The translations under genes and the position numbers were made by a program. A stretch of DNA of 64,000 nucleotides from Marinobacter sp. HL-58. GTDB taxonomy: Bacteria; Pseudomonadota; Gammaproteobacteria; Pseudomonadales; Oleiphilaceae. This document shows positions 54,185 through 62,957 of the stretch, in pieces; positions within the stretch are counted from its first letter, which is position 1, and each line of letters opens with the position of its first letter. The stretch covers positions 31,542 to 95,541 of the forward strand of contig NZ_LIHP01000007.1 in the NCBI RefSeq assembly GCF_001314605.1. Reading direction: 5' to 3'. The notes below the pieces were generated by a model. That model had not been told where the DNA came from. It made no database searches and saw only the letters and a program-made list of their open reading frames with translations.

Positions 54185-54895
54185 ATGCTGGAGCAGATCA
54201 AAGACTGGATTGAACGGCTCAGGGCCGGCACTACCGGAGGGCCCGACCGCGAGCATCTGCCAACTCCAAAAACCGCCGGCGACCAGCGCCTGTCTGAATG
54301 CCGGTTGATTGTGCTGGACCTTGAAACCACAGGCCTCAATGCGGCAAAGGATGAGGTTATCGCCATTGGTGCCGTGGCCATCCGGAAAAACGCCATCGTC
54401 ATGGATGACCAGTTTGACCTGATACTCAGACGCCCGGAACTGGACATCAGCGAAACCGTCCTGATTCATGGCATCGGCCCGGAGGCCCTCACCCGGGGCC
54501 ATGAGACCGAAGACGCCCTGCTGCATCTGCTGGAATGGATGAATGGCGATCCAATCCTCGCCTACCATTCCGCCTTCGACCAGAAATTTCTGGAGAAGGC
54601 ACTGAAGCAGACCCTCGGTTACACCCAGCCCCATACCTGGATTGATGTGGCGGAAATGCTTCCCGCCTTCTTTCCCGATGCGCAAACCGGGGGCCACGGT
54701 CTCGATAACTGGGCAGATTTTTTTGGCCTGGAGGTCAGTGCCCGCCACCATGCAGCAGCCGATGCCATGGCTACTGCCGAACTGACTCTGGCAGTTATCA
54801 ACAAGGCGAAAAAAAACGATGTGATCACACTCAAGGACCTCAACGGCAAACTGAAGTACTACCGGCAATTGAAAAACATGCATCGGCATAGCTGA
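54185..54895 (+). CDS. DnaQ-like DEDDh 3'-5' exonuclease
   Basis: A 236-aa exonuclease-fold protein. The four DEDDh elements are Asp45 and Glu47 (VLDLETTG), Asp132 in the SAFDQKF stretch, His188 and Asp193 (HHAAAD). It lacks the DnaQ C-terminal tail and the clamp-binding site I would expect for polymerase III epsilon. The substrate, DNA or RNA, is not shown by the sequence. It starts 17 bp after the DUF294 gene and the two are probably co-transcribed. The next 207 bp hold a candidate upstream reading frame. Confidence 0.88.
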   Translation: MLEQIKDWIERLRAGTTGGPDREHLPTPKTAGDQRLSECRLIVLDLETTGLNAAKDEVIAIGAVAIRKNAIVMDDQFDLILRRPELDISETVLIHGIGPEALTRGHETEDALLHLLEWMNGDPILAYHSAFDQKFLEKALKQTLGYTQPHTWIDVAEMLPAFFPDAQTGGHGLDNWADFFGLEVSARHHAAADAMATAELTLAVINKAKKNDVITLKDLNGKLKYYRQLKNMHRHS

Positions 54896-54988
54896 CAACC
54901 TGAACTGTGTCGCATTAGCGGACGGTTTAGCAGGCAAATAACTGAGAATTAGACCTTTTGCCAATATCTATCTAGCGCTTGACAGGTA

Positions 54989-55018
54989 AAGTCGGAGAAG
55001 ACAACAAGTCGGAGAAGA
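54989..55018 (+). repeat. 17-bp tandem near-repeat with Shine-Dalgarno-like core
   Basis: AAGTCGGAGAAGA occurs at 54989-55001 and again at 55006-55018, a period of 17 bp. Both copies contain GGAGAAG. The second copy sits five bases before the ATG at 55024. The duplication is seen directly; its role is not known. Confidence 0.7.
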
Positions 55019-55023
55019 ACTAT

Positions 55024-55098
55024 ATGAATAATAATTTCTCTACCACAAACACGTTACAGAAAACCCACCCAACCCCCACAACAACAAGACAGGAGTGA
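55024..55098 (+). CDS. candidate 24-codon upstream reading frame (leader peptide) before DUF4212
   Basis: An ATG at 55024 with GGAGAAG upstream opens 24 codons ending in TGA (55096-55098). The encoded peptide is Thr-rich (seven of 24 residues) and also has Asn and Pro. Its stop lies within the CAGGAGTGA ribosome-binding region of the DUF4212 gene, so its translation could affect that gene. It is too short for comparison, and its reality rests on the ribosome-binding site and the stop position only. Confidence 0.35.
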   Translation: MNNNFSTTNTLQKTHPTPTTTRQE

Positions 55099-55102
55099 TC
55101 CT

Positions 55103-55366
55103 ATGTCAGGTCATGACTACGATGCTGTGAATTACTGGAAGGCGAACCTGCGCCTGATATTCGGGAGCCTGATCGTCTGGGCCCTGGTATCCTACGGTTT
55201 TGCGATATTGCTTCGCCCCATGCTCGCCGGAATACCCATTGGCGGAGCGGACCTCGGGTTCTGGTTCGCCCAACAGGGTTCGATTCTTACCTTCATCGCC
55301 TTGATTTTTCATTACGCCTGGCGGATGAACAAGCTCGATGAAAAATTCGACGTGCATGAGGAGTAA
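55103..55366 (+). CDS. DUF4212 protein, small partner of the sodium:solute symporter
   Basis: An 87-aa membrane protein with two hydrophobic segments (about 15-36 and 50-70). It fits the DUF4212 family, described as the small subunit of VC_2705-type sodium:solute symporters. It is six bases upstream of the symporter gene and shares its orientation. It may aid assembly or form part of the transporter, by analogy with DUF485 next to ActP. AGGAG lies eight bases upstream of the ATG and overlaps the end of the 24-codon frame. Confidence 0.9.
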   Translation: MSGHDYDAVNYWKANLRLIFGSLIVWALVSYGFAILLRPMLAGIPIGGADLGFWFAQQGSILTFIALIFHYAWRMNKLDEKFDVHEE

Positions 55367-55372
55367 GCCCGA

Positions 55373-57142
55373 ATGAGCCAATTTGTCATCAACCTGTTAT
55401 TCGTGGGCGGCTCATTCGCCCTCTACATCGGTATCGCCATCTGGGCAAAGGCCGGTAGCACCAGTGACTTCTACGTTGCGGGTGGCGGCGTGCATCCGAT
55501 AACCAACGGTGCGGCCATCGGTGCCGACTGGATGTCGGCGGCATCCTTCATTTCCATGGCGGGCCTGATTGCCGCCGGTGGCTATGCCAACTCAACCTTC
55601 CTGATGGGCTGGACCGGCGGTTACGTGCTGCTGGCCATGCTGCTTGCTCCTTACCTGCGTAAGTTTGGCAAGTTCACGGTTCCCGAGTTCATCGGCGACC
55701 GGTTCTACAGCAAGAACGCCCGCTTTGTGGCGGTTGCCTGTCTGATAATCGCGTCCGTCACCTACGTAATCGGCCAGATGGCCGGTGCTGGCGTGGCCTT
55801 CTCGCGATTCCTGGAAGTTGACTCCACCACCGGCCTGATTATCGCGGCCGTTGTGGTCTTCATCTACGCCGTAATGGGTGGCATGAAAGGCATTACCTAC
55901 ACCCAGGTAGCCCAGTACTGTGTACTGATCATCGCCTATACCATTCCCGCAGTGTTCATTTCTCTGCAACTGACTGGCAACCCGATTCCGCCGCTGGGCC
56001 TGTTCTCAACTCACGTTGAATCTGGCGTCCCAGTGCTCGAGAAACTTGACCAGATCATCACAGAGCTTGGCTTCCAGGATTACACAGACGATGTGGACAA
56101 CAAACTGAACATGGTTCTGTTTACCCTGTCACTGATGATCGGTACCGCCGGTCTGCCACACGTTATCATCCGCTTTTTCACTGTACCGAAAGTTGCTGAT
56201 GCACGCTGGTCCGCTGGCTGGGCACTGATCTTCATCGCCCTGCTGTACCTGACTGCACCTGCGGTTGCTTCCATGGCTCGACTGAACCTGATGACCACCA
56301 TTTATCCAGACGGTGTTGACAGTCAGCCCATTGAGTACGAAGACCGGCCAAGCTGGGTGAAGGAATGGGAAGTCACCGGCCTGATCGAGTTCGAGGACAA
56401 GAACAACGACGGCCGTATCCAGCACTACAACGAGGGCAGTGAGGAATTCGCGGAAGAAGCAGAAGAGCGCGGCTGGGAAGGTAACGAATTCACCTACAAC
56501 AACGATATTCTGGTACTGGCCAACCCTGAGATTGCCAACCTGCCAGGCTGGGTTGTCGGCCTGATTGCGGCCGGTGGTCTTGCAGCGGCGCTGTCCACAG
56601 CGGCCGGCCTGTTGCTGGCCATATCGTCTGCGGTGAGTCACGACCTTATCAAGGGCGCGTTCAAACCCGATATATCGGAGAAGGGGGAACTGCTGGCAGC
56701 ACGTATCTCCATGGCCGTTGCCATTGCGGTGGCCACCTACCTCGGTGCCAACCCTCCAGGGTTTGCGGCGCAGGTAGTGGCGCTGGCCTTCGGTATCGCG
56801 GCAGCCTCGCTGTTCCCGGCACTGATGATGGGTATTTTCTCCAAGCGTGTGAATAACAAGGGCGCCATCGCCGGTATGCTGGCAGGCCTGATTTCCACGC
56901 TGGTCTATATCTTCATTTACCTGGGCTGGTTCTTCATTCCTGAAACCAACAACCTCCCCAACACGGCGGACAACTGGCTGCTGGGCATTTCCCCACTGTC
57001 GTTCGGCGCGATTGGTGCATTGATCAACTTTGCGGTAGCCTTTGCGGTCTCTAACGCGACCGAAGAACCGCCCGTTGAGATTCAGGAACTGGTCGAAAGC
57101 GTGCGTTACCCACGGGGTTCCGGCAGCGCCACTGGCCACTAA
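55373..57142 (+). CDS. sodium:solute symporter, VC_2705 subfamily
   Basis: A 589-aa integral membrane protein of the SSS family with about 13 helices. The N-terminal half shows ADWMSAASFISMAGLIAAGGY and FTVPEFIGDRFYSK. The later segment has GLAAALSTAAGLLLAISSAVSHDLIKG, typical of the Na+-site region. A hydrophilic acidic stretch (about 305-385), including D342-K-N-N-D-G-R-I, interrupts the helices and is a feature of this subfamily. Transported solutes in the group are often short-chain carboxylates such as acetate, but the substrate here is not shown. A strong terminator follows about 50 bp after the stop. Confidence 0.9.
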   Translation: MSQFVINLLFVGGSFALYIGIAIWAKAGSTSDFYVAGGGVHPITNGAAIGADWMSAASFISMAGLIAAGGYANSTFLMGWTGGYVLLAMLLAPYLRKFGKFTVPEFIGDRFYSKNARFVAVACLIIASVTYVIGQMAGAGVAFSRFLEVDSTTGLIIAAVVVFIYAVMGGMKGITYTQVAQYCVLIIAYTIPAVFISLQLTGNPIPPLGLFSTHVESGVPVLEKLDQIITELGFQDYTDDVDNKLNMVLFTLSLMIGTAGLPHVIIRFFTVPKVADARWSAGWALIFIALLYLTAPAVASMARLNLMTTIYPDGVDSQPIEYEDRPSWVKEWEVTGLIEFEDKNNDGRIQHYNEGSEEFAEEAEERGWEGNEFTYNNDILVLANPEIANLPGWVVGLIAAGGLAAALSTAAGLLLAISSAVSHDLIKGAFKPDISEKGELLAARISMAVAIAVATYLGANPPGFAAQVVALAFGIAAASLFPALMMGIFSKRVNNKGAIAGMLAGLISTLVYIFIYLGWFFIPETNNLPNTADNWLLGISPLSFGAIGALINFAVAFAVSNATEEPPVEIQELVESVRYPRGSGSATGH

Positions 57143-57190
57143 GCAACACGTCAGCCAACGACAGATGAGAATCTGACAGGCTGAACCTGA

Positions 57191-57224
57191 ACGGGCTTCC
57201 TCACTGGGGAAGCCCGTTTTTTTT
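57191..57224 (+). terminator. Rho-independent terminator after the symporter gene
   Basis: ACGGGCTTCC (57191-57200) pairs with GGGAAGCCCGT (57207-57217) around a TCACTG-type loop, followed by T7. It ends the DUF4212-symporter transcript and precedes the next gene by 16 bp. Confidence 0.92.
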
Positions 57225-57239
57225 CGAGGAAACAACCTT

Positions 57240-57746
57240 ATGTTCTGGACTTTTGTGGCGACAGTATTTTGTGGTCTCGGTGCCGCAGGTATCGCCCTCG
57301 GCATACGTGCCATTACTCGCAAAAAAGCACCAAAGTGGATTATTCCGGCCTTTGCCGGGGCCGGCATGCTGGGCTACCTGATCTACATGGAATACACCTG
57401 GTTTGAGCTCAAACAGACTCAGCTCCCGGACGAAGCTGTCGTGATCAGTACGGAAGAATACGGGGCACCCTGGCGGCCATGGGCCTATGTGGTACCGCAG
57501 GTTGCAGCCTTCACGGTTCTGGACACCAGCAGCATTGTGATGGACGATCCAGAGAAGGATATCGTCCGCTTCAGCCTCTACCGCTTCGAGCAGTCCTACA
57601 CTGACGCGGTGTCCCAGAAAATGTATCTGCTAAACTGTGGATCTCGTGAACTGGTTCCCCTCAAGGGTGAACAGAGCCTGGATACCAGTGCACTGCGAAC
57701 ACTGTCTGAGGACGACCGTTTGCTGAAGCTTGCCTGCGATCAGTAG
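57240..57746 (+). CDS. hypothetical membrane protein
   Basis: A 168-aa protein. Two hydrophobic segments (about 4-26 and 34-51) are followed by a soluble domain of about 115 residues, with conserved-looking DTSSIVMDDPEKDIVRFSLYRFEQSYTDA-type strands and a Cys near residue 132. I do not recognise the family. It starts 16 bp after the symporter terminator and 52 bp before the sensor kinase gene, and is on the same strand. Its position between transporter and kinase suggests an accessory role, but this is only inferred from context. Confidence 0.72.
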   Translation: MFWTFVATVFCGLGAAGIALGIRAITRKKAPKWIIPAFAGAGMLGYLIYMEYTWFELKQTQLPDEAVVISTEEYGAPWRPWAYVVPQVAAFTVLDTSSIVMDDPEKDIVRFSLYRFEQSYTDAVSQKMYLLNCGSRELVPLKGEQSLDTSALRTLSEDDRLLKLACDQ

Positions 57747-57798
57747 GTCCGGATAACGAGCCTGACGTCCGTTCATCGTATTTTGGGAAAGCCTGTAT

Positions 57799-60700
57799 AT
57801 GCTCAGTGGCTGGCTGTTAGTTCTCATATCGATCACTTACATCTCGCTGCTGTTTGCCATTGCCTGGGCTGGTGACCGCCACCCCGGGCTGTATCGCCGG
57901 CGTTGGGCAAGAACCCATGTATATGCCCTCTCCCTTGCGGTGTATTTCACCTCCTGGACCTTCTACGGTGCTGTAGGGCGCGCCACCCAGGAAGGACTTG
58001 GCTTCCTGCCTATCTATCTGGGCCCCTTGCTGGTCTTTGTGTTTGGCGCCCCGCTGTTGCGTCGTATCATCTTCATCAGCAAACGCAACAACAGTACCTC
58101 CATCGCTGATTTCATTGCCTCACGGTATGGTAAATCACAGTCCCTGGCGGCCATGGTTGCGATCTTCGCGCTCCTCGGTAGTGTTCCTTATATCGCGCTC
58201 CAGCTAAAAGCCATCTCAATGGGCTTTACCGTGCTTTCCGATGCGGGAACCGCCCATACCGAGCTGAGCACCGCTGCGTGGAATGACTCCGCCTGGTACA
58301 TCACCCTTGTACTTGCCGTATTTACTGTCCTCTTTGGTACCCGGCATCTGGAATCCACGGAACATCACCGGGGCATGATCCAGGCTGTTGCCTTCGAATC
58401 ACTGATCAAGATCGTTGCCTTCGTGGCAGTCGGGCTCTTCGTCGGCTATGGCCTTTACGGCGGGTTCGGTGATCTCTGGGGCAAGGTTCAAGACGCCGGA
58501 CTGGTGGGCACCCTCACCACGGACAAAATCGAGGCGCCCGCATTCATCACCCAGACTCTGGTCGCCATGTTGGCCATCATATGCCTGCCACGGCAGTTCC
58601 ATGTCATGGTGGTGGAGAATACCGACCACCGGGATTTCGAGACTGCCCGATGGGCCATGCCCATCTACCTGATAATTGCCAGTGCGTTCGTACTGCCCAT
58701 TGCCGCAGCCGGACTGTTATCGCCGGAAGCCGGGGTGTCGGACCCGGACATACTGATTCTGAACCTGCCCATCCTGGCAGGTGAACAATGGCTCGCCATA
58801 CTGGCATTTCTTGGGGGTGGATCAGCGGCTGCGGCCATGGTCATTGTCTGTTCCGTGGCCATCGCAACCATGGTCAGTAACGAAATCATCATGCCGGCGC
58901 TGCTGAAGTTCTTCCGGCCCGGCATGAACAAACGCTCGGACCTCAGCTACCTGTTGCTGAGTATCCGCCGCGTTGCCATCTTCGTCGTGCTGTTTACTGC
59001 CTACGGGTTCTATCGAATGGCCGGGGAGGATTACAGCCTGACGGCATTCGGGCTCCTCTCGTTCGCCGCAGCAGCCCAGTTTGGCCCGGCCCTGGTGGGC
59101 GGCATTATCTGGCGAAGGGGTAACCATACCGGCGCCGTGTGGGGGCTGGGGCTCGGCTTCCTGATGTGGTGCTACACGCTGCTTCTGCCCGCGCTGGCCT
59201 CAACCGGCTGGCTCAGTGATACGCTGATTGAACAGGGAATCTGGGGAATCAACTGGACCCGGCCTACCGCCCTCTTCGGCTCCAACCTGGACCAGACCAG
59301 CCATGGCATTATCTGGAGCCTGGGCGTCAACACCATTACCTACATCGTGCTGTCGATGCTTACCCGGCAACGGGTGCGGGAAAAAATCCAGATTGCCTCG
59401 TTTTTCCAGGACCCCCAACCAAAAGCCGAAACGCCGCAGCAACAGACATGGCAGGGCGAGATCCTTACATCGGACCTGCAGGCTATTGCCGACCGGTTCA
59501 TGGGAGAAGAGCGGGCGGAAGCCATATTCCGTAACTACGAGCGGCGGAATGCGATCCGACTGCACCTGCACCGGCCCGCCTCTTCCCATCTGATGAAGTT
59601 CATCGAGCGGCAGCTGGCCTCGGTCATCGGTGCATCGACGGCAAGGGTTGTGCTCGAGTCGACCCTGACCGGCCGTGACATGCAGATTGAAGACGTGGTC
59701 AGTATCGTTGACGAAGCCTCCCAGGCCATGACATTCAGCCGGGAACTTCTCCAGTCTGCTATCGAAAACATCAGCCTTGGTGTATCGGTGGTGAATCATC
59801 AGCAACAGCTGGTGGTCTGGAACCAACGCTACCTCGAGCAGTTCAGCTACCCCACCGGATTTGTCCGTGTCGGTAGGCCAGTTGAAGACCTGATGCGCTA
59901 TAACCTGACCAACGCCAATCTGCCAGCCCGGCGTATTGACGAGATCATCGCCGACCGCTGTGCCAGTATGCGGGAAGGCCGCCCCATGTCCTATGAACGT
60001 CAGCGCCCTGACGGCACCGTTCTGCGAATCGACGGCAGTCCGATACCCGGAGGGGGCTACGTGACCACCTTCCAGGACATCACCGCCATGCGTCGCACCG
60101 AGCAGGCGCTGAAAGAAACCAATATATACCTGGAGCAGCGGGTCAAGGAGCGTACGCAGGAGTTGCAGGTCATCAATGAGCAGATGCTCAAGGCCAAGTC
60201 CGTTGCCGAACAGGCCAACCAGAGCAAAACCCGCTTTCTCGCATCCGCCAGTCACGACCTGCTGCAGCCACTGAATGCGGCGAGACTGTTCACGTCGGCC
60301 CTCGCAGGCAAGGCCCGGGACCCCGAAATGTCAGAGCTGGTGGAGCATATTGACAGCTCCCTTGGTGCAGCCGAGGAAATCATCAGCACACTGCTGGACA
60401 TCTCGAAACTGGACGCAGGCGCACTGGAACCGGATATCGGTGTATTTCCCGTCAACGATATCATGCGACACCTGGCAACTGACTTCTCTGCCATTGCCAA
60501 GGATCAGGGACTGGATCTGCATGTGGTGCCCAGTAGCGCCTGGGTAAGGTCCGATTCCAAATTATTGAGGCGGGTTATCCAGAATTTCCTGTCCAATGCC
60601 ATACGCTATACCCCCAGCGGCAAAATCCTGCTGGGGTGTCGCCGGCTGAAAGGCTATATACGGATTGAAGTCTGGGACACAGGACCTGGCATCCCGGATG

Positions 60701-61317
60701 ATCAGCTTGCCCACATCTTCGAGGAATTCCGCCGATTTCAGCAGGGCCGGGACAAAAAGGGGCTTGGCCTGGGGCTGGCCATCGTTGACCGCATCTGCGG
60801 CATGCTCAACCACCCGGTCAACGTTCGATCCGTCCAGGGTCTGGGTAGTGTATTCAGCATCACCGTACCGGTCGCTCCTCCGGAACAGAGCGAACAGAGT
60901 GCAACCCGACCTGCCGCAGCGTCACGACGCGTTTCCAGCCTGGGCGGCCTGCACGTGCTGTGTATCGACAACGACCCGGCCATTCTCCATGGCATGAGCG
61001 CCCTGCTGGATAACTGGCAATGTGACGTAACCACCGCCGAAAGTCTCGAAGACGCCCGATACAAGCTGAACGGCACCGAACCGGACATCATCCTGGCAGA
61101 TTACCAGCTTGATGATAACCGCAATGGCCTTGATGCCATGGACTCATTGAGAGAAGAGGCGACCAATGATATACCTGGCATACTCATTACCGGCTACATG
61201 GCTCCGGACGTGAGGGAAGATGCCATTAACAGGGGCTATCAGATTCTCTATAAACCTGTAAAACCAGCGGCACTCCGGGCACTGGTTAACAAGCTACTCA
61301 AGCAGAAGCGCCCATGA
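57799..61317 (+). CDS. hybrid sensor histidine kinase with symporter-like N-terminus (CrbS/MxtR type)
   Basis: A 1172-aa membrane kinase. Residues 1-520 are about 13 hydrophobic segments like a sodium:solute symporter. A linker region (about 535-640) leads to a PAS domain (about 645-765) and a coiled coil. The HisKA domain holds the phosphoacceptor His819 in SASHDLLQPL, and the HATPase has its N box near Asn929-Asn933, GTGPGIPDD-like DTGPGIPDD and GLGLGLAIV. The C-terminal receiver (about 1050-1172) holds Asp1101. Such proteins sense acetate or related substrates (CrbS in Vibrio, MxtR in Pseudomonas). The next gene overlaps by four bases. Confidence 0.92.
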   Translation: MLSGWLLVLISITYISLLFAIAWAGDRHPGLYRRRWARTHVYALSLAVYFTSWTFYGAVGRATQEGLGFLPIYLGPLLVFVFGAPLLRRIIFISKRNNSTSIADFIASRYGKSQSLAAMVAIFALLGSVPYIALQLKAISMGFTVLSDAGTAHTELSTAAWNDSAWYITLVLAVFTVLFGTRHLESTEHHRGMIQAVAFESLIKIVAFVAVGLFVGYGLYGGFGDLWGKVQDAGLVGTLTTDKIEAPAFITQTLVAMLAIICLPRQFHVMVVENTDHRDFETARWAMPIYLIIASAFVLPIAAAGLLSPEAGVSDPDILILNLPILAGEQWLAILAFLGGGSAAAAMVIVCSVAIATMVSNEIIMPALLKFFRPGMNKRSDLSYLLLSIRRVAIFVVLFTAYGFYRMAGEDYSLTAFGLLSFAAAAQFGPALVGGIIWRRGNHTGAVWGLGLGFLMWCYTLLLPALASTGWLSDTLIEQGIWGINWTRPTALFGSNLDQTSHGIIWSLGVNTITYIVLSMLTRQRVREKIQIASFFQDPQPKAETPQQQTWQGEILTSDLQAIADRFMGEERAEAIFRNYERRNAIRLHLHRPASSHLMKFIERQLASVIGASTARVVLESTLTGRDMQIEDVVSIVDEASQAMTFSRELLQSAIENISLGVSVVNHQQQLVVWNQRYLEQFSYPTGFVRVGRPVEDLMRYNLTNANLPARRIDEIIADRCASMREGRPMSYERQRPDGTVLRIDGSPIPGGGYVTTFQDITAMRRTEQALKETNIYLEQRVKERTQELQVINEQMLKAKSVAEQANQSKTRFLASASHDLLQPLNAARLFTSALAGKARDPEMSELVEHIDSSLGAAEEIISTLLDISKLDAGALEPDIGVFPVNDIMRHLATDFSAIAKDQGLDLHVVPSSAWVRSDSKLLRRVIQNFLSNAIRYTPSGKILLGCRRLKGYIRIEVWDTGPGIPDDQLAHIFEEFRRFQQGRDKKGLGLGLAIVDRICGMLNHPVNVRSVQGLGSVFSITVPVAPPEQSEQSATRPAAASRRVSSLGGLHVLCIDNDPAILHGMSALLDNWQCDVTTAESLEDARYKLNGTEPDIILADYQLDDNRNGLDAMDSLREEATNDIPGILITGYMAPDVREDAINRGYQILYKPVKPAALRALVNKLLKQKRP

Positions 61318-62957
61318 CAGATTCAGCAGACAATGCCATCGGAAACACCTTTGCCAAACTCAGTTACCTGGTTGTCGATGACTTTGAGAACTTTCGCCTC
61401 TCAATGCGGCAGATGTTACGCAGTTGTGGTGCTGACAAGATCGAGCTTGTACCCAATGCGTCTGCGGCGATCCAGTACTGTTCCTACAACCATGTGGATG
61501 TGGTGCTCTGTGACTACAATCTGGGCGAAGGCAAGAACGGCCAGCACATTCTCGAGGAGCTGCGGCACAAGAAGCTACTGAAACGGGCATCCCTGTTCCT
61601 GATGGTTACCGCTGAAACCTCCAAGGAAATGGTCATGGGGGCGCGGGAGTATCAGCCTGACGCCTACCTCACCAAGCCTATCAACCGTGCCATGCTGGAA
61701 AAACGCCTCAGCGCCCTGATCACCCAGCGCAGTGCCCTGCTTCCCATTAACCGGGAAATCGACCGTGAGAATTATCCCGAAGCGATCTCCCTGTGCCTGC
61801 AGGCGCTTCCATCAAAACCGCGCTACAAGACCTGGTTGATGAAAACCCTTGCGGATCTTTATCAACAGGTAGGCGATTTCAGTCATGCCCTCAAGATATA
61901 CGATGACGTTCTGGCGCAGCGGGATCTCTCCTGGGCGAGAGTGGGGCGTGGCAAGATACTTGTGGCCAATCAGGCCTACGACGAAGCAGTTACCACCCTC
62001 CGGGACCTGATCGCCAAGCACCCTGATTACATGGAAGCCTATGATCTCCTGGCCGAGGCGCTGGAAAAACAAGGACGTCCCACACAGGCACAACAGGTTC
62101 TGGAAAAAGCCGCTGAGCACTCTCCGAACGCGCTGATGAGACACAAGCATCTGGCCACCCTCGCGGCCTCCAATCAGGACATGTCGACAGCATCCCAGGC
62201 ATGGCGCCAGACAGTCACTCTGGGCACCCACTCTATCCATGACAGCTCGGAACACTACCTGGCACTCGGGCAATCACTGTCGGATCTCAGTGAGGGTGAT
62301 ACCACAGAGGAAGGCTCTGCCGCTGCTGATGAGGCCCTCACCATCCTCCGGCGAATGGAAAAACGTTTCGCTGACCAGGAAAACATCAAGCTCAGAAGCC
62401 GCATTGTCCAATCGCGGGTTCATGCCGGTCAGGGCAAGATGAACGAAGCCCAGAAAGCCCTGGAAAGCATCGCCGACGAACTGGGCGATGCCGGGCTTAT
62501 GGACCCGGAGGCCGGTCTGGACTATGCCAAGACACTGTTCAGGCTGGGAAGGGAGAATGAAGCAAAAGCCTTGCTGACAGAACTGGCGAGCCGCTGCCAG
62601 GATGATCCGGCCTTATTGCAGAAGATCGAAAACCTGCTGGACGAACCGGTAGGATTCCGCCAGAAACTGCGGGCCCGATCGCTCAACCGGGATGGTATCA
62701 AGGCCTTTGAGTCCGGAGAGCTTGATGAGGCAGTAATGACCTTCAGCCGGGCCCTCGAAATAGTACCGTCCCACGCCGCACTGAACCTCAACCTGGTTCA
62801 GGTACTGATGAAGAAATATCAGGAAACACCTGGCGACAGGGACCTGTTGAACCGTTGCCAAAAACACCTGGCCCAACTCTCCGGATTGCCGCAACAACAC
62901 CGGCAGTACCGCCGGCTGGTGTCCCTGCGTAAAAAACTGGAAGGAATGATGTCATGA
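61314..62957 (+). CDS. response regulator with C-terminal TPR repeats
   Basis: A 547-aa soluble protein. The N-terminal receiver (about 16-135) has the acidic pair VDDFEN near 21, the phosphoacceptor Asp67 in LCDYNLGEG, Thr100 in VTAETS and Lys121 in YLTKPINR. The rest (about 150-540) is helical and contains tetratricopeptide-like repeats (KTLADLYQQVGDFSHALKIYDD and AFESGELDEAVMTFSRALEI). No DNA-binding domain is visible, so output is likely to be protein-protein. It is coupled to both the hybrid kinase and the small kinase by ATGA overlaps. Confidence 0.9.
   Translation: MTDSADNAIGNTFAKLSYLVVDDFENFRLSMRQMLRSCGADKIELVPNASAAIQYCSYNHVDVVLCDYNLGEGKNGQHILEELRHKKLLKRASLFLMVTAETSKEMVMGAREYQPDAYLTKPINRAMLEKRLSALITQRSALLPINREIDRENYPEAISLCLQALPSKPRYKTWLMKTLADLYQQVGDFSHALKIYDDVLAQRDLSWARVGRGKILVANQAYDEAVTTLRDLIAKHPDYMEAYDLLAEALEKQGRPTQAQQVLEKAAEHSPNALMRHKHLATLAASNQDMSTASQAWRQTVTLGTHSIHDSSEHYLALGQSLSDLSEGDTTEEGSAAADEALTILRRMEKRFADQENIKLRSRIVQSRVHAGQGKMNEAQKALESIADELGDAGLMDPEAGLDYAKTLFRLGRENEAKALLTELASRCQDDPALLQKIENLLDEPVGFRQKLRARSLNRDGIKAFESGELDEAVMTFSRALEIVPSHAALNLNLVQVLMKKYQETPGDRDLLNRCQKHLAQLSGLPQQHRQYRRLVSLRKKLEGMMS

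Noticed and set aside
54896..55023. Sigma-54 promoter before DUF4212
   Set aside because: No GG-N10-GC pattern with TGGCAC/TTGCA-like elements was found. A TTGACA at 54980 lacks a matching -10 box at 16-18 bp.
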